Source: Conus ventricosus
Taxonomy: Eukaryota > Mollusca > Gastropoda > Neogastropoda > Conidae
Assembly (NCBI GenBank): GCA_018398815.1
Contig: CM031600.1
Location: 52,897,257 to 52,961,256 of the forward strand
Direction: 5' to 3'
DNA length: 64,000 bases
Positions 11,238 to 21,388 of the stretch are shown in pieces (the first letter of the stretch is position 1; each line of letters begins with the position of its first letter). The notes beneath the pieces were generated by a model that saw nothing but the letters and a program-made list of their open reading frames with translations, had not been told where the DNA came from and did no database searches. The position numbers were made by a program, and so were the translations under genes.

Positions 11238-11960
11238 ATGAGTTCTGATCTTCAAACTCAGCTCTCAGAAGCGGAGAAGTCGTTCAAAAGGGCTTGCGAG
11301 CAAATCATACATCTGAACCGCCGCCTGGACGAAATGGCGAAACGCTACGACAAAGCCTCACGCGAAAATCACCGTTCGTTCCGCTACTCACTTCGGCTTC
11401 GAATGGCGGTCTCTGAAGGTGTGCGGAACATGTATTACGAGTACGCAGCCAACAAAGCAGACTTAATTTCAGAGCTTCGATACAAAGTCGCTGATACTAT
11501 GGGGCTCAGAACTATGGCAGACAATATGGGACTTCGTACAGTGGGTAACGTGAATCCAGCCCTTGCTGACCGCGTGGAGAGTGAGCGTAGAGAATGGGAA
11601 TCGACCCGCGGCAGCGCTGACGGAACTGCAGCTGGGAGGACAACCGATGGTGGTGTGGTGGACACTCAGGTAACGAACAGTAAAACCTCCACTCAGGGAT
11701 CTGCTGGAAACAGTGCCACACAAGATGCAGAGAATGTGGAAGAAGATCCCGCGGTGCCATCAGTGGAAGGGATCCCCGTGGCTCAGTATGATTCCAGCGA
11801 TATGGACAGTCCGAGTGCAGGCAGCAGCGGTCTGAGTGTTGTCAACGAGGCATCAGACGATTCAGAGCTTATGGAATCATACTTCACCAGTGACGGTGCG
11901 GAGAATTCCAACCCAGCTCGGACATCAGATTCCCCTGTGTCGTATGTGACTTCAGCCTGA
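11238..11960 (+). CDS. Single-exon gene of unknown function (240 aa)
   Basis: The first in-frame ATG is at 11238; the frame stays open about 60 bases further upstream without another ATG. Residues about 1-90 are charged and helical, probably coiled coil (EAEKSFKRAC, HLNRRLDEMAKRYDKASREN), followed by a basic segment NHRSFRYSLRLRMAVSEGVR and then MYYEYAANKADLISELR. Residues about 110-240 are low in hydrophobics and rich in Ser, Asp, Glu, Thr and Gly, so likely disordered. No signal peptide or membrane segment is visible. The order HRS-x-x-x-SL...R..MY loosely recalls the N-terminal motif of immediate-early-response (IER2/IER5) proteins, which are also intronless. That resemblance is weak, so I do not name the gene. 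Balanced codon use and a long unrepeated frame argue that it is real. Confidence 0.65.
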   Translation: MSSDLQTQLSEAEKSFKRACEQIIHLNRRLDEMAKRYDKASRENHRSFRYSLRLRMAVSEGVRNMYYEYAANKADLISELRYKVADTMGLRTMADNMGLRTVGNVNPALADRVESERREWESTRGSADGTAAGRTTDGGVVDTQVTNSKTSTQGSAGNSATQDAENVEEDPAVPSVEGIPVAQYDSSDMDSPSAGSSGLSVVNEASDDSELMESYFTSDGAENSNPARTSDSPVSYVTSA

Positions 11961-14900
11961 TTTGCTGTCAGCAGTCGAGATGGGCTCCAGTGTGGTTCAG
12001 ATGTGTGGTAGAGCTAGTAGTATTGTGTGATGCATGGAATGATCTTGATGTCCAGTTTCAGAAGTTTGTTGAAAACCTGACCTTTTGTGTAGTTGGGTTA
12101 GTTCCTAAGACTGCGTTCATATAGTCCAGCAAATTTTAGTATAACAAGATTTTAAAAAAAAAAAAGTGGAGCATAGAAAAATGACAAGTGTGTTAGGACA
12201 CATTATATTCTTTTTAAAGACATTAGCATCCATCACATACTGTCAAAATCAGCTGTCTGTTCTGATGCACAACCCATGGATATACAATTATTTTCAGTTC
12301 ATGGAATTACAACTCAAGTTTAAAAGCCTGACCTAAATACATCACCTCAAGAGTTGTCATTGGACTGGTAGATAATAGTGCATCCTTGAACCATCAGGTT
12401 AATCTGAAAATTTCAACACAATGTAGATTTTTTTTTTTAAGAAGAGTTCCCCACCCCCATCTTTTCTGGCCCATGCTTACAATTTACAGTCACCAGCACA
12501 GGAAATGATTGTTGAACTCATGGTCATTGCTGCATACAGTCTATTGATCAGCATATCATACTTTGACTAATATTGAAGTAAATTATGAGTGAAATAAAGA
12601 AATTTGTTCACATGCTGCCCGCTTGTGTGTATCACATGGGTTTTGACCTCAGAAAAGTTTGCTGAAGTTGATAGCATGTGCATCAATCAAATCTTGATGT
12701 GACAAACAGGTCAGAAATGTTCCCATTCCTTTTTCTTTTCTTTTTTTTGGGGGGGGGGGGGGGGGGGGGGCTGCCATCTTTTGGTGATCAGCTCCAATTC
12801 TCCCCAACAAAACTGGACATTTGACCCTCAAAACTGTTATGAGAAGGGGAAAAAAACTAAGATAATACTGTACATTTTAGCAGGATAGAGAAATCAAGTT
12901 TTAGAACAAACATTTGTTAGGATAATAATGGAAAATTTGAGTCTCGCTTCAAGTTTTGTCAACTGGTGGATGCATCATTTCTAGAAATATATTCCAGACA
13001 CATTTTTTACAGATATTCTTTTGAATTTTACATTTTGGAAATAAGTTAAAGGCAAACTGGATCCAAAGTGTGCAGCAAAAGATTTTCTTTTTGTTAATTT
13101 CATTGGCCTTTTTTGTTGTTGTTGTCTTTTAGAGCTTTGGTAAAAAAGTATTAGAGCAAGTTAGCAGAGAAGGTACATGAGATTTTAAGGGAATATTAAT
13201 TCTAATGCTTTTTCCAGTAGCTTTTCTTAGTTGTACCAGTGAAAAAGCGTCAGTTTTTGCCATAATGTTGGGCTGGACTGCTGTACACCCACTGTGACCC
13301 AGTGTGTTCAGCCTGAATGTATTTGGCTAGGGATGGAGGTCTATACATTAAACTTAAGTAAACACAGTGCATTATGGAGTGACAGCTGTTACAGGTGTCA
13401 ACCATCAAAAAAGATGTAAACACTCACAGAAGAAGAAAGTTCATGCCTACCTACCTACCCTAATTTGTGTGTGTGTGTGGTCATTTTACCTCAACCACAA
13501 CTCCTTTTTTGTTTAACCTTAAAGTTATTCAGCACAGCTAGCAGCTATCACCTGTTCTTAGCCGTAATTCATGAAAAATGCAATTACAGATTTTTTTTGT
13601 CAAGTTTTACACTGAATATATTGTGCCGTTAAAGAAAAAAGTGCCTGTTAAAAAGTGTTATATCAGATTCAGAGATGTTTCTCTCATTCTCTTGTTGTGT
13701 TAAAACTGTATGAAAGGAGGGTTTAAAAAAAGGAAAAAAAGATTTTGTGAAGTAATAATGTACATTATTGTATATTTAAACCATCAATTTTGACTGATGA
13801 ATTTTACATTCCTTTTCTTAGGTTGCAGTAAAGCCTGATTGAAAATTAGCATAGGTGGCCATTTAATCTGTACGCTTATCAGCCTCTGTCGTTGGGTTTT
13901 TTTAATTTATTTTTTTTTAGTATCTGCTCCATTCATTTTTTTATGAGTTGTTTTTGCTTGTGTTTTTTTTTTCACATGTATAAATCACTTTTATTTTTTG
14001 ACAGTTTATTGATAAACTGCTTTTTAAAAAGTCACTGTCTGCATAGCCACAGATAAGAGAAGATGATCTATTGATGGAAAGAAGTTTGGTAAATTCTTAA
14101 GTTTCTGTCAGTTGATTATTTTTTGTTTTTTTGTCTTTTTTGCGTTTGTTGGTTGACTATCTTCTTGTTTGAGTTTGAGAGGTTTTTTCATCAGTAGATT
14201 ATCTTCCCTTACATGTGGCTTCGCAGCCACTGTCATTTTAAAGGCACATGTCCATGACAAATATTGCCATCATGTGTGTGGGTGTTGGCCTGCTTGTGTA
14301 TAAGGAGTATACACATGCTCACTCATGCAAAAAAAACAACAACACGGACAGCACTGGCACAGACCATTTGGCAGCAAGACACTCAAGGTCTGACAAGCCA
14401 CAGTGTTCCTAAAGACAATTGTGTCAATCAATCAATGAAGTACAGAAGTTCAACCCAAAGGATGAAAATATCACTCTGTGGGTTGTAACACACATTCTTT
14501 TTCAGGTCAAGTGCACTGGCCTGTTCATCATATCTTAAACAAGAATACATGTAGCAGATAATGTGGAAGGAAAGTCTTGTCCATGTTCTCTGATTGTAGT
14601 TGCATACTTGCTGCTATGGTGAAGTGATTGCAGACACAGGGGAAAGCCAGAGGATTTTCCCTTTCTCTGCTCATGAGCATGTACACACATGCACACTCAG
14701 GTGTGACAGTTTCATTCCTGCAGTGGTCAAAACAAAAAGGAGTTGGCAGATGGCATCATTATCGATGTCAGTTCACTTGTACCTTCAGTTGTGTCTGCTG
14801 CAGTCAGTATATCAAATGCTAACGATGTTGAAACAGATAGCATCTAGATGGATCCCCAGCCGCCACCTCCCCACCCCCCCATCACCACTCCTTTTTTTCT

Positions 14901-16180
14901 CTCTCTCTCTATGATCTGTTTCAGACAGTACTTACAGCAAATCAACCACTGATGATGTGACGTCAAGTCAATGAATATATCTGGATGGACTTTCCACCCC
15001 CTGAAATTAGAAAATGACTTTCAGTTCTAGTCAGAGTCATAATGGCCTCCATAACTTTACATACATTGGGAACACTGCAGTATTTTCGGTCAGTATCAGA
15101 CATCAGTTTTAAGGCAGATGTCCCATCCATAAAACCCACTTTCCAAACTATCCCCAAGCTTATATTTAAACTCATTTAGCTATAATGTCTGTGCCTCAGA
15201 TCCATCTCAGAGCAAGGTGTTTCGTTCCTTTTTTGTCAGAAGTAATTATTTCCTGCAAGGGTTTTCAGAGGTACTGATTAAAGAACTGCAATGAGTACAT
15301 TTATTTCATTTTCAGTGTCAAAAGTTCCACTTGCGTCTACATTATGAATATGTACACTCTCATATGAAGTGGCAGCTTTCAAAGGGAGCATACTGTTGTG
15401 GTCCTGAACTATCATGGGCTGAACTGTTTTCATCAAACAAGTGTTTGTGTGTTACTGTTAGTGACTTTGACAGTTTTGTGGCAAAAAATGTTTTGTGAAT
15501 CTGATATGGTCAATGAATTTTTGTTTGAAGCGCATACCCCGCAGCTGCTTGTCCACAATGTCAGTACATAATGAGACCTCTAAAGAATATGATACATATT
15601 CTTATCTTTTTCATATTTCTCTTTCCATTAATTTTAGCTTCAAGGAGTATTATACCCCCAGTTTCTACATGATAGCACTGACCCCTCTTCATTCTGGCAT
15701 CATGGCTTGAGAGAGCTGTGATGTAGTGTGGTGGACTAGTCAGCGTGCATTAGTCCATGATGAAAATGAAACATGACTTGCTTATTACAATAAGTCACCT
15801 GTCAAGCTGCCCATCACACTTATTTTTCAAATTTCCTTTTGTTCTAGAAGCTTTCAAGGTTATCTAACTGCAGGGTGCAGTTTGATGTTAGATTGGTGTG
15901 AAGTAAAAATTGTATTGTTGTTGTTTTAATAATGATAATGTCACACAGAGAACTTTGGTATTCATCTGCCACTTTTTGATAGTATCAGTGTGTGTCATGC
16001 CACTCCCATTTTAGTGAAGGTAATATTGTGTGATTTGTACATTTATCATATGTAACTGTGTTGTGAAAAAAACCAAGATGATCATGTATTTTATGCAGGT
16101 TTTCCAATGTTGAACATATATTTTCTGATTTTAATTAAAAGAGAATTGTTAATTTAAAGCTGTTCTTTCAAAGCTTTAAA
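11961..16180 (+). other. AT-rich 3' flank without recognisable genes
   Basis: About 4.2 kb of AT-rich, largely non-repetitive DNA with many short T runs and a G homopolymer at 12748-12770. It could include a long 3' untranslated region of the gene ending at 11960. No open frame has protein-like character. Confidence 0.5.
12593..12598 (+). promoter_or_regulatory. Candidate polyadenylation signal
   Basis: AATAAA lies 633 bases after the stop codon of the 240-residue gene, in an AT-rich flank. Other AT-rich sites lie further downstream, so the true transcript end is open. Confidence 0.4.
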
Positions 16181-16248
16181 GATTGATTGTGACACTGATG
16201 TGGCCCTTTGCGGTCGGCTGGGCTATAAGCAACATTATCTTATCTTAC
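16181..16248 (+). mobile_element. Short retroposon tail, copy 1
   Basis: About 68 bases containing GATGTGGCCCTTTGCGGTCG, then CTGGGCTATAAGCAAC and ATTATCTTATC. It is nearly identical to 21308-21371 and related to 62405-62475. No clear target duplication flanks this copy. Confidence 0.7.
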
Positions 16249-16706
16249 TGTCTTTATTTTTTTTAAGGATGAATGATAGCATGTGCCTTTTTTGAACATG
16301 ATTGTTGTATTAGAAGTTACAGAATTTTATTATTATTATATTTGCACAGTTGTTGATAACTTTGAATATTATATATGAAAAGTTAAACCAGGAGTTTCTG
16401 TCACTGTGAGTAATAGTAGTAACAGCTTTAACATGCCATTCTGGTTGAAGCTGATAAATCAAACACACTTAACCTGTTTGACTGGGTCTTTCCCCCATTC
16501 CCCACCCCACATCCTCTTCCCTTTTTTTTTTTTTACTGGTTTACTGCGAAGCTTTTGAGTTGTAGTAGTAACTTGCACTGATTTAGATAAAAAATTTTAC
16601 CCATTTGCTCTGAAAAATTTTGAATGTCAGTTTGCAACCACTTTTTCTCACTATAAGTGCAATTATTTGTCAATTGTTAGATGAATCTCTAGATTTCCTT
16701 TTGCGT

Positions 16707-17331
16707 CAGCCACTGTGGCAAAATGGTTAGCGTCAAACTAGGAGGTCATGGGTTCAATTCCCATAAAAGCCATGTGGGATTTTTCGGCCCAACCGGCTCA
16801 TACCTTCAGCTGAGTTTGCTAGTACATGCTTAATTTGAAGGCAGGGACCACAAAGTTGGGATGCATCTCTGAAACAATGATCGGGCCTGGTTGACACCAG
16901 GATATATGGTAATTTTTAAGTTTCAAGCATTGAGTACTTGTAACTCTTGTCATGCAGTCTCAGACTGGAATGGAAATCCATAGCATCATCTTCATCATCC
17001 TCATTCTCATTGATCAGCAAATTCTGTGGCCTTCATGCCCTGCTCTCATGGTAACCTCAGTTTTGATGTTCTGTCCACATCTATGGCCTTTGTTAGATTC
17101 CATCAGGGTCACCAGTATTGGCAGATTCATGGGGGCTATCGTTGGACAGATCACGGATGGTGTCCTCCACAACTAAGCAAGTATTGATGTCAGTAAGGGG
17201 CTTAGGAGATGGTATCCTGCATATATATGTTGGATCAGAACAGGCGCCACTGAACACCACCAAGGTGATTCGGCAACTGTGCAGTGTCTCCCTTGATGGG
17301 TTGCCTCTTTGGCAACTTGACATTCGCTTAG
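16707..17331 (+). mobile_element. tRNA-derived SINE with long body, copy 1 (3' truncated)
   Basis: The head has a degenerate RNA polymerase III box A (TGGCAAAATGG) and box B (GGTTCAATTCC) at tRNA-like spacing. The roughly 550-bp body then follows copy 2 (25286-26141) throughout, sharing blocks such as GGTTGACACCAGGATATATG and GGCGCCACTGAACACCACC. It stops after TTGACATTCGC, about 150 bp before the poly-A end of copy 2. It is more diverged from a tRNA than copy 2. Confidence 0.8.
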
Positions 17332-18784
17332 TAATTGCAAGAACCCAGAAGTAGAATTCATTGAAATGAAGTAGTTTTGCTAGTACTGAGAGTACTTGGG
17401 TTTTACTGCTTGCCTGTTAAAACGGCATATATTACATAATGAAATATAACTTGAAAATAGTTAGCATTTGACTAACTTGACAAGCATTCATGTGATCAAG
17501 GATGGTGTTAACCTGTTTATTGGTCAATGAAAGTTAACCTGCCAGATTTATGTTATGTGACAGTGTGAACAGTGTGAAAATTTTAGAAGGAAGAAGGATG
17601 GGTGTACATACACAGTTACTATGTTAAAAAAAAATTGTATTTGTGAGAGATCTGTCAAGAGGTAAAATGAAGCATGGCATCAATATTATCTACGTGAGAC
17701 AAGATTCATAAGTCAAAGTAGGCATCCTTGAGATGCATTCATTTCAAGACGTAAGAGATTCTTGAGAATAAGAGTTTTGTTAGGAGATTCTTTCTTGGAA
17801 TTTCCTTCAAATTTGTTGAAAGCAATATGCAGGAAAATACATGGAAAGTAATAAGAAAGATTTTAATCAAGACAGGAAGGATTACTTACAAGATACCTTT
17901 ATTTTTCTGTTCGTAATGAATTTTACTTTCGCAGTTTCGGTGATTAAGCTGTAGTGATGCAGTTCACTTTCAGAGTGTGTGCTATGTTGTGTTTATAAAT
18001 GTCTCAACAGGGGTTTTTCATTTAATAGAAAATGAGGTTTTATCGTAAAAAGGTATGTAAAAATTTGATTGACAGAACCATATGACCCTCTGGGGTTATA
18101 CATGTAAACTCAGCTTTAAATCTGTGAATGTGTGCACTGTTAAGTAAGAAATAATGTGTTTGCTTACTTGTTTTGTTTGCCATAACTCACATTACAGGTT
18201 TCCCTCGGTTTTCAGAAGAGAACTGGGAAAAATGATGACAGTCTCTTATTGTATACAAGTGCTCTGTGTCAATATATTTCTTTGTATTTTGATTAATTAT
18301 TTACATGCATCAGTATCTAAAATCATTTCTGTGCCTAACAAAATTTCCTTTCTATATTATATGAGGATCAAGTGTGTTAAGTACTTCATTTATGATTTTA
18401 CAAGAACAAAAAATAAGTCTACTTTTTCAGCATTGTTGCTAGTGTGTTATTCCTTTTCCTGTTCAAGATACAGAAGTCGCACCTGAGCTACTTAAATTCA
18501 TGCATGTATTCAGATTGTGAGAGATGAACATACCCATGTTACTTAGCATTGCAACAGTTTCTTATTTTATCTGTCATTTACAACATGAGATAATTGTGTG
18601 CGTGCGTGCGTGCGTGCGTGTGTGTGTGTGTGTGTGTTATGTTAGTTATACTAATATCTATGTCAGTTCTATCAGTACTTGTTCTTCATACATATGGCAG
18701 CTTTAGCTGTTAATGCAAGTAATAAATTGCTGCCACTATTATTTGATTTTCATGCAGATTTTAGCTTCAGCTAAGTGTATTGAT
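17332..18784. other. Unannotated AT-rich DNA
   Basis: No gene, tandem array or mobile element recognised. A GTGC/GT microsatellite lies at 18597-18637. Confidence 0.6.
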
Positions 18785-18856
18785 TAATTAAATAGTTCTT
18801 AAATAAATGTTAGCGAACCGCCCAGAGAACGTGGACAAACGAGTCACAAGACAAAA

Positions 18857-18893
18857 CACAACGCGTTTCGACCTCTTAGGTCTTCGTCAGGTG
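18857..18893 (-). ncRNA. Hammerhead-ribozyme-like motif, left arm
   Basis: On the minus strand the order is CAC, CTGACGA, an extra A, GACC-TAAGA-GGTC, GAAA, CGCG, T, T, GTG. CUGANGA and GAAA are the two conserved core strands. GACC/GGTC makes helix II. ACG/CGT makes a loopless minimal helix III. The next T would be the residue before the cleavage site, and CAC/GTG starts helix I. One A between the core and helix II is unusual, though an extra residue at this place is known from a viroid hammerhead. With helix III this short, activity alone is doubtful; dimeric action has been proposed for such minimal forms. Confidence 0.5.
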
Positions 18894-19043
18894 ATATATA
18901 AACGAATAAAACAACGAAAATTCACTTAGCTTTGATCGCTTCAGATCGCTTAGGGTTCAGCGCCTTCTTCCTTGCACTGAACCCTAAGCGATCTGAAGCG
19001 ATCAAAGCTAAGTGAATTTTCGTTGTTTTATTCGTTTATATAT

Positions 19044-19080
19044 CACCTGACGAAGACCTAAGAGGTCGAAACGCATTGTG
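19044..19080 (+). ncRNA. Hammerhead-ribozyme-like motif, right arm
   Basis: Same layout as the left-arm motif on the plus strand: CAC at 19044, CTGACGA at 19047-19053, helix II, GAAA at 19068-19071, GTG at 19078-19080. Here the helix III palindrome is mutated (ACGCAT instead of ACGCGT), which would break the minimal helix. This is the only difference I found between the arms in this part. Confidence 0.4.
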
Positions 19081-19198
19081 TTTTGTCTTGTGACTCGTTT
19101 GTCCACGTTCTCTGGGCGGTTCGCTAACATTTATTTAAGATTTGTTTAGATTTCCGCCTGCAGTCGTCTCGCTTTGCAACTAGATCTAATTAAATAGT

Positions 19199-21273
19199 GT
19201 TAGTACTTGTCCTTCATGAGCATTGTGGCTTTAGCTATTCATTACTAGGTGTATGTACTACTGCCTGCGCTTATCTGTCATGCGCACTTGTCTGTAGTTT
19301 AAGGCTTGTTATTTATCAATGATAGGGAGCACTGCCATTACCTGGTTTTTATGCAGGTTATAGTTCTTGCATATGAAGTAAGTATAGTTTGTCTAAACTC
19401 ACCGAAGAAACGTAAATCAAAGAGCCAAAGATTCGGAATCCAAATGTATCGTTGGAACATGGACTGAACAGTAGAGAGCCTAAATAGTGAATGTCAGTTG
19501 TTTTGTTTCTTTCTTGTTTCTGTTGTTTGATGGAAAGTTTCTGTTGATGTTTGATTCTTATGTTTGAAAAATCATTTGCCATATGTTAGTTTACTTTTAA
19601 AAAATCATACTGTTTGATTTTTGTTTGCCTGCCGAGGATGGAATGATTATTGACTTTTCAGTTCTGTAAAGGCCAGCATGATTTTTTTTTTATCAGTATG
19701 AAAGCTACTAGTGAAATATACTATTAGATTCTGGGATTTTGTTGTTGTTGTTTTGGGTTTTTTTTTACATTTTACCTTAGTTCTCAATCTTCTTGACACA
19801 AGTTAGTCACTTGTGTAAAAAGCTAGAACTAAACAGAGAGGTACTAAATTGCCTTTTCCCATTCACTAGGGTATTGCAACTTTTGAGTTATTAACATATT
19901 TTGTTGAACATTTAGATTGTTATTTATTTTGTGTGTGTGTGTATTGTGTGTTTTATGAGAACTTTGAAAAAGGCAGTGACTTGGGAGGTTTGTTTTGTGA
20001 TCATGCACTTTTGTCTGCATGTGTGTGTGTGGCGGAAAACAGATGTCACGATCAGATCATGATTTTCTTATGTAATGTCAGCCGTGTTGACAGAGATAAA
20101 CTTTCCTTGTGCCACACTTTTTGAAAGGGTGTGATCATTCAGTATCTGTCGCCCAATGAACTGTCCAAATTGGTGGTGTTACCTCAGTATGTGATCTTTT
20201 CTGAACATTCTTGTAACTCTTTTAGTTGGTGATTTTCCCCCTTTAGCTGACATGAAGTTTGTGTATGTATGTGTGTGTTTGGTGGTGTTGAAGGAGAGAG
20301 GGGGGGGGGTAGGGTTTTTGTTTGTTTATGGTTAGAGTTGTGTGTTGAACAACTGCCAGGAAATCTTTCTTGGGCTTGTAGGACTTGTTATCCTGTCGTA
20401 AGGTATTTGAATGGAAAGATGCTAAGAATTGTATATATTCATTTTCTTCCTTTAAGAAAGAAATGACTATATTACTAAATGTATATCAAGGAATGAACTA
20501 TATGAATTTATGGTTTGCATGCATGTACATATTATTTGTGTTAAATTCACCATGCAAACATAGCAAACATGTCTTTTTTTTATGGCAGTGACGATTGGCC
20601 TGATTTCTTTTGTTTACTTATTTGTTGACTCTGTAACTCAAGCTTATAGTGTTAGCAGAAGTTACAGTCAGTCAGTGAAGGTACCTCATCACCAAGGGAA
20701 AATTGTCTTTAAAAGTTCTGGTCCTTTGGATCATAGACACATTCAAGATGTTTTTATAAACAAACATTTGCAAAAGAAAGACGTCATTTTCTCTGCTCTT
20801 GTTCTTTATCTTCTTCTGCTTTTGTGCCAAGTGTAACATAGATAGAGAGACAAAAATGTAAACATTTAAGCAAACCACACAACGTTGGTCATTTTCTTTT
20901 GTCAGTGGGGATTTTAGAGTAAGAAAACTAATCATATTTGTGAAGGAGGTGAACTGTGCCATCCTGACAATTTGCACTGAAGTTTTCATGACGCAGTGAG
21001 TTGGCTGACTTCTTTCGTACAAAAAAGTATCCAATTTTTCTCTGGATGGGTGAGTGGGGTGGGAAGGCTTTTTGTTTGTTTTTTGGTGTGTGTGTGTGTT
21101 GTTGTTGTTTTTTTTGTTTGGTGAGAGCATGTGTGCGTGTGTGTTAAAGAAATCTATGAAGTGGAATACATTGTCTTTTCAAAAGGCCACTCAAACTAGA
21201 AGAAAAAAAATCCTTATCAAAGATGATAAGACCCAGCATGGTTGTTTTTTTCTTCAAGCAAATGGAACAAATG
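19199..21273. other. Unannotated AT-rich DNA
   Basis: No supported gene. Short GT tracts near 19932 and 20264, and T and G runs, are the only structure noticed. Confidence 0.6.
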
Positions 21274-21388
21274 TCTTTCATAGGATTTGACTGGTGAGTT
21301 GATTTTAACGTGGTGACAGCCCTGATGTGGCCCTTTGTGGTCGGCTGGGCTATAAGCAACATTATCTTATCTCTTTCATAGGATTTGA
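21274..21388 (+). mobile_element. 81-bp retroposed insert with 17-bp target duplication
   Basis: TCTTTCATAGGATTTGA occurs at 21274-21290 and again at 21372-21388. Between them lie 81 bases (21291-21371) that match the tail at 16181-16248: GATGTGGCCCTTTGTGGTCG, CTGGGCTATAAGCAAC, ATTATCTTATC. This is a complete insertion of a very short element, either an extremely 5'-truncated LINE or a minimal non-autonomous retroposon with a TTATC-type tail. Confidence 0.85.

Larger units (their letters stand above)
18785..19198. mobile_element. Inverted-repeat insertion, Penelope-like (PLE) terminal repeats, with 12-bp target duplication
   Basis: Two 164-base arms (18797-18960 and 18977-19140) are inverted copies with essentially one mismatch, separated by a 16-base spacer. 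A further 46 bases (19141-19186) follow the right arm. The direct repeat TAATTAAATAGT lies at both 18785-18796 and 19187-19198, so the whole 390-bp unit is one insertion with a 12-bp target duplication. Each arm holds a CTGACGA...GAAAC motif (see the two ncRNA entries). Penelope-like elements are known for terminal repeats in inverted orientation, a short extension at one end, and hammerhead motifs, and this unit fits that combination. No reverse transcriptase or GIY-YIG frame is present. An ordinary foldback MITE is the alternative. Confidence 0.6.
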
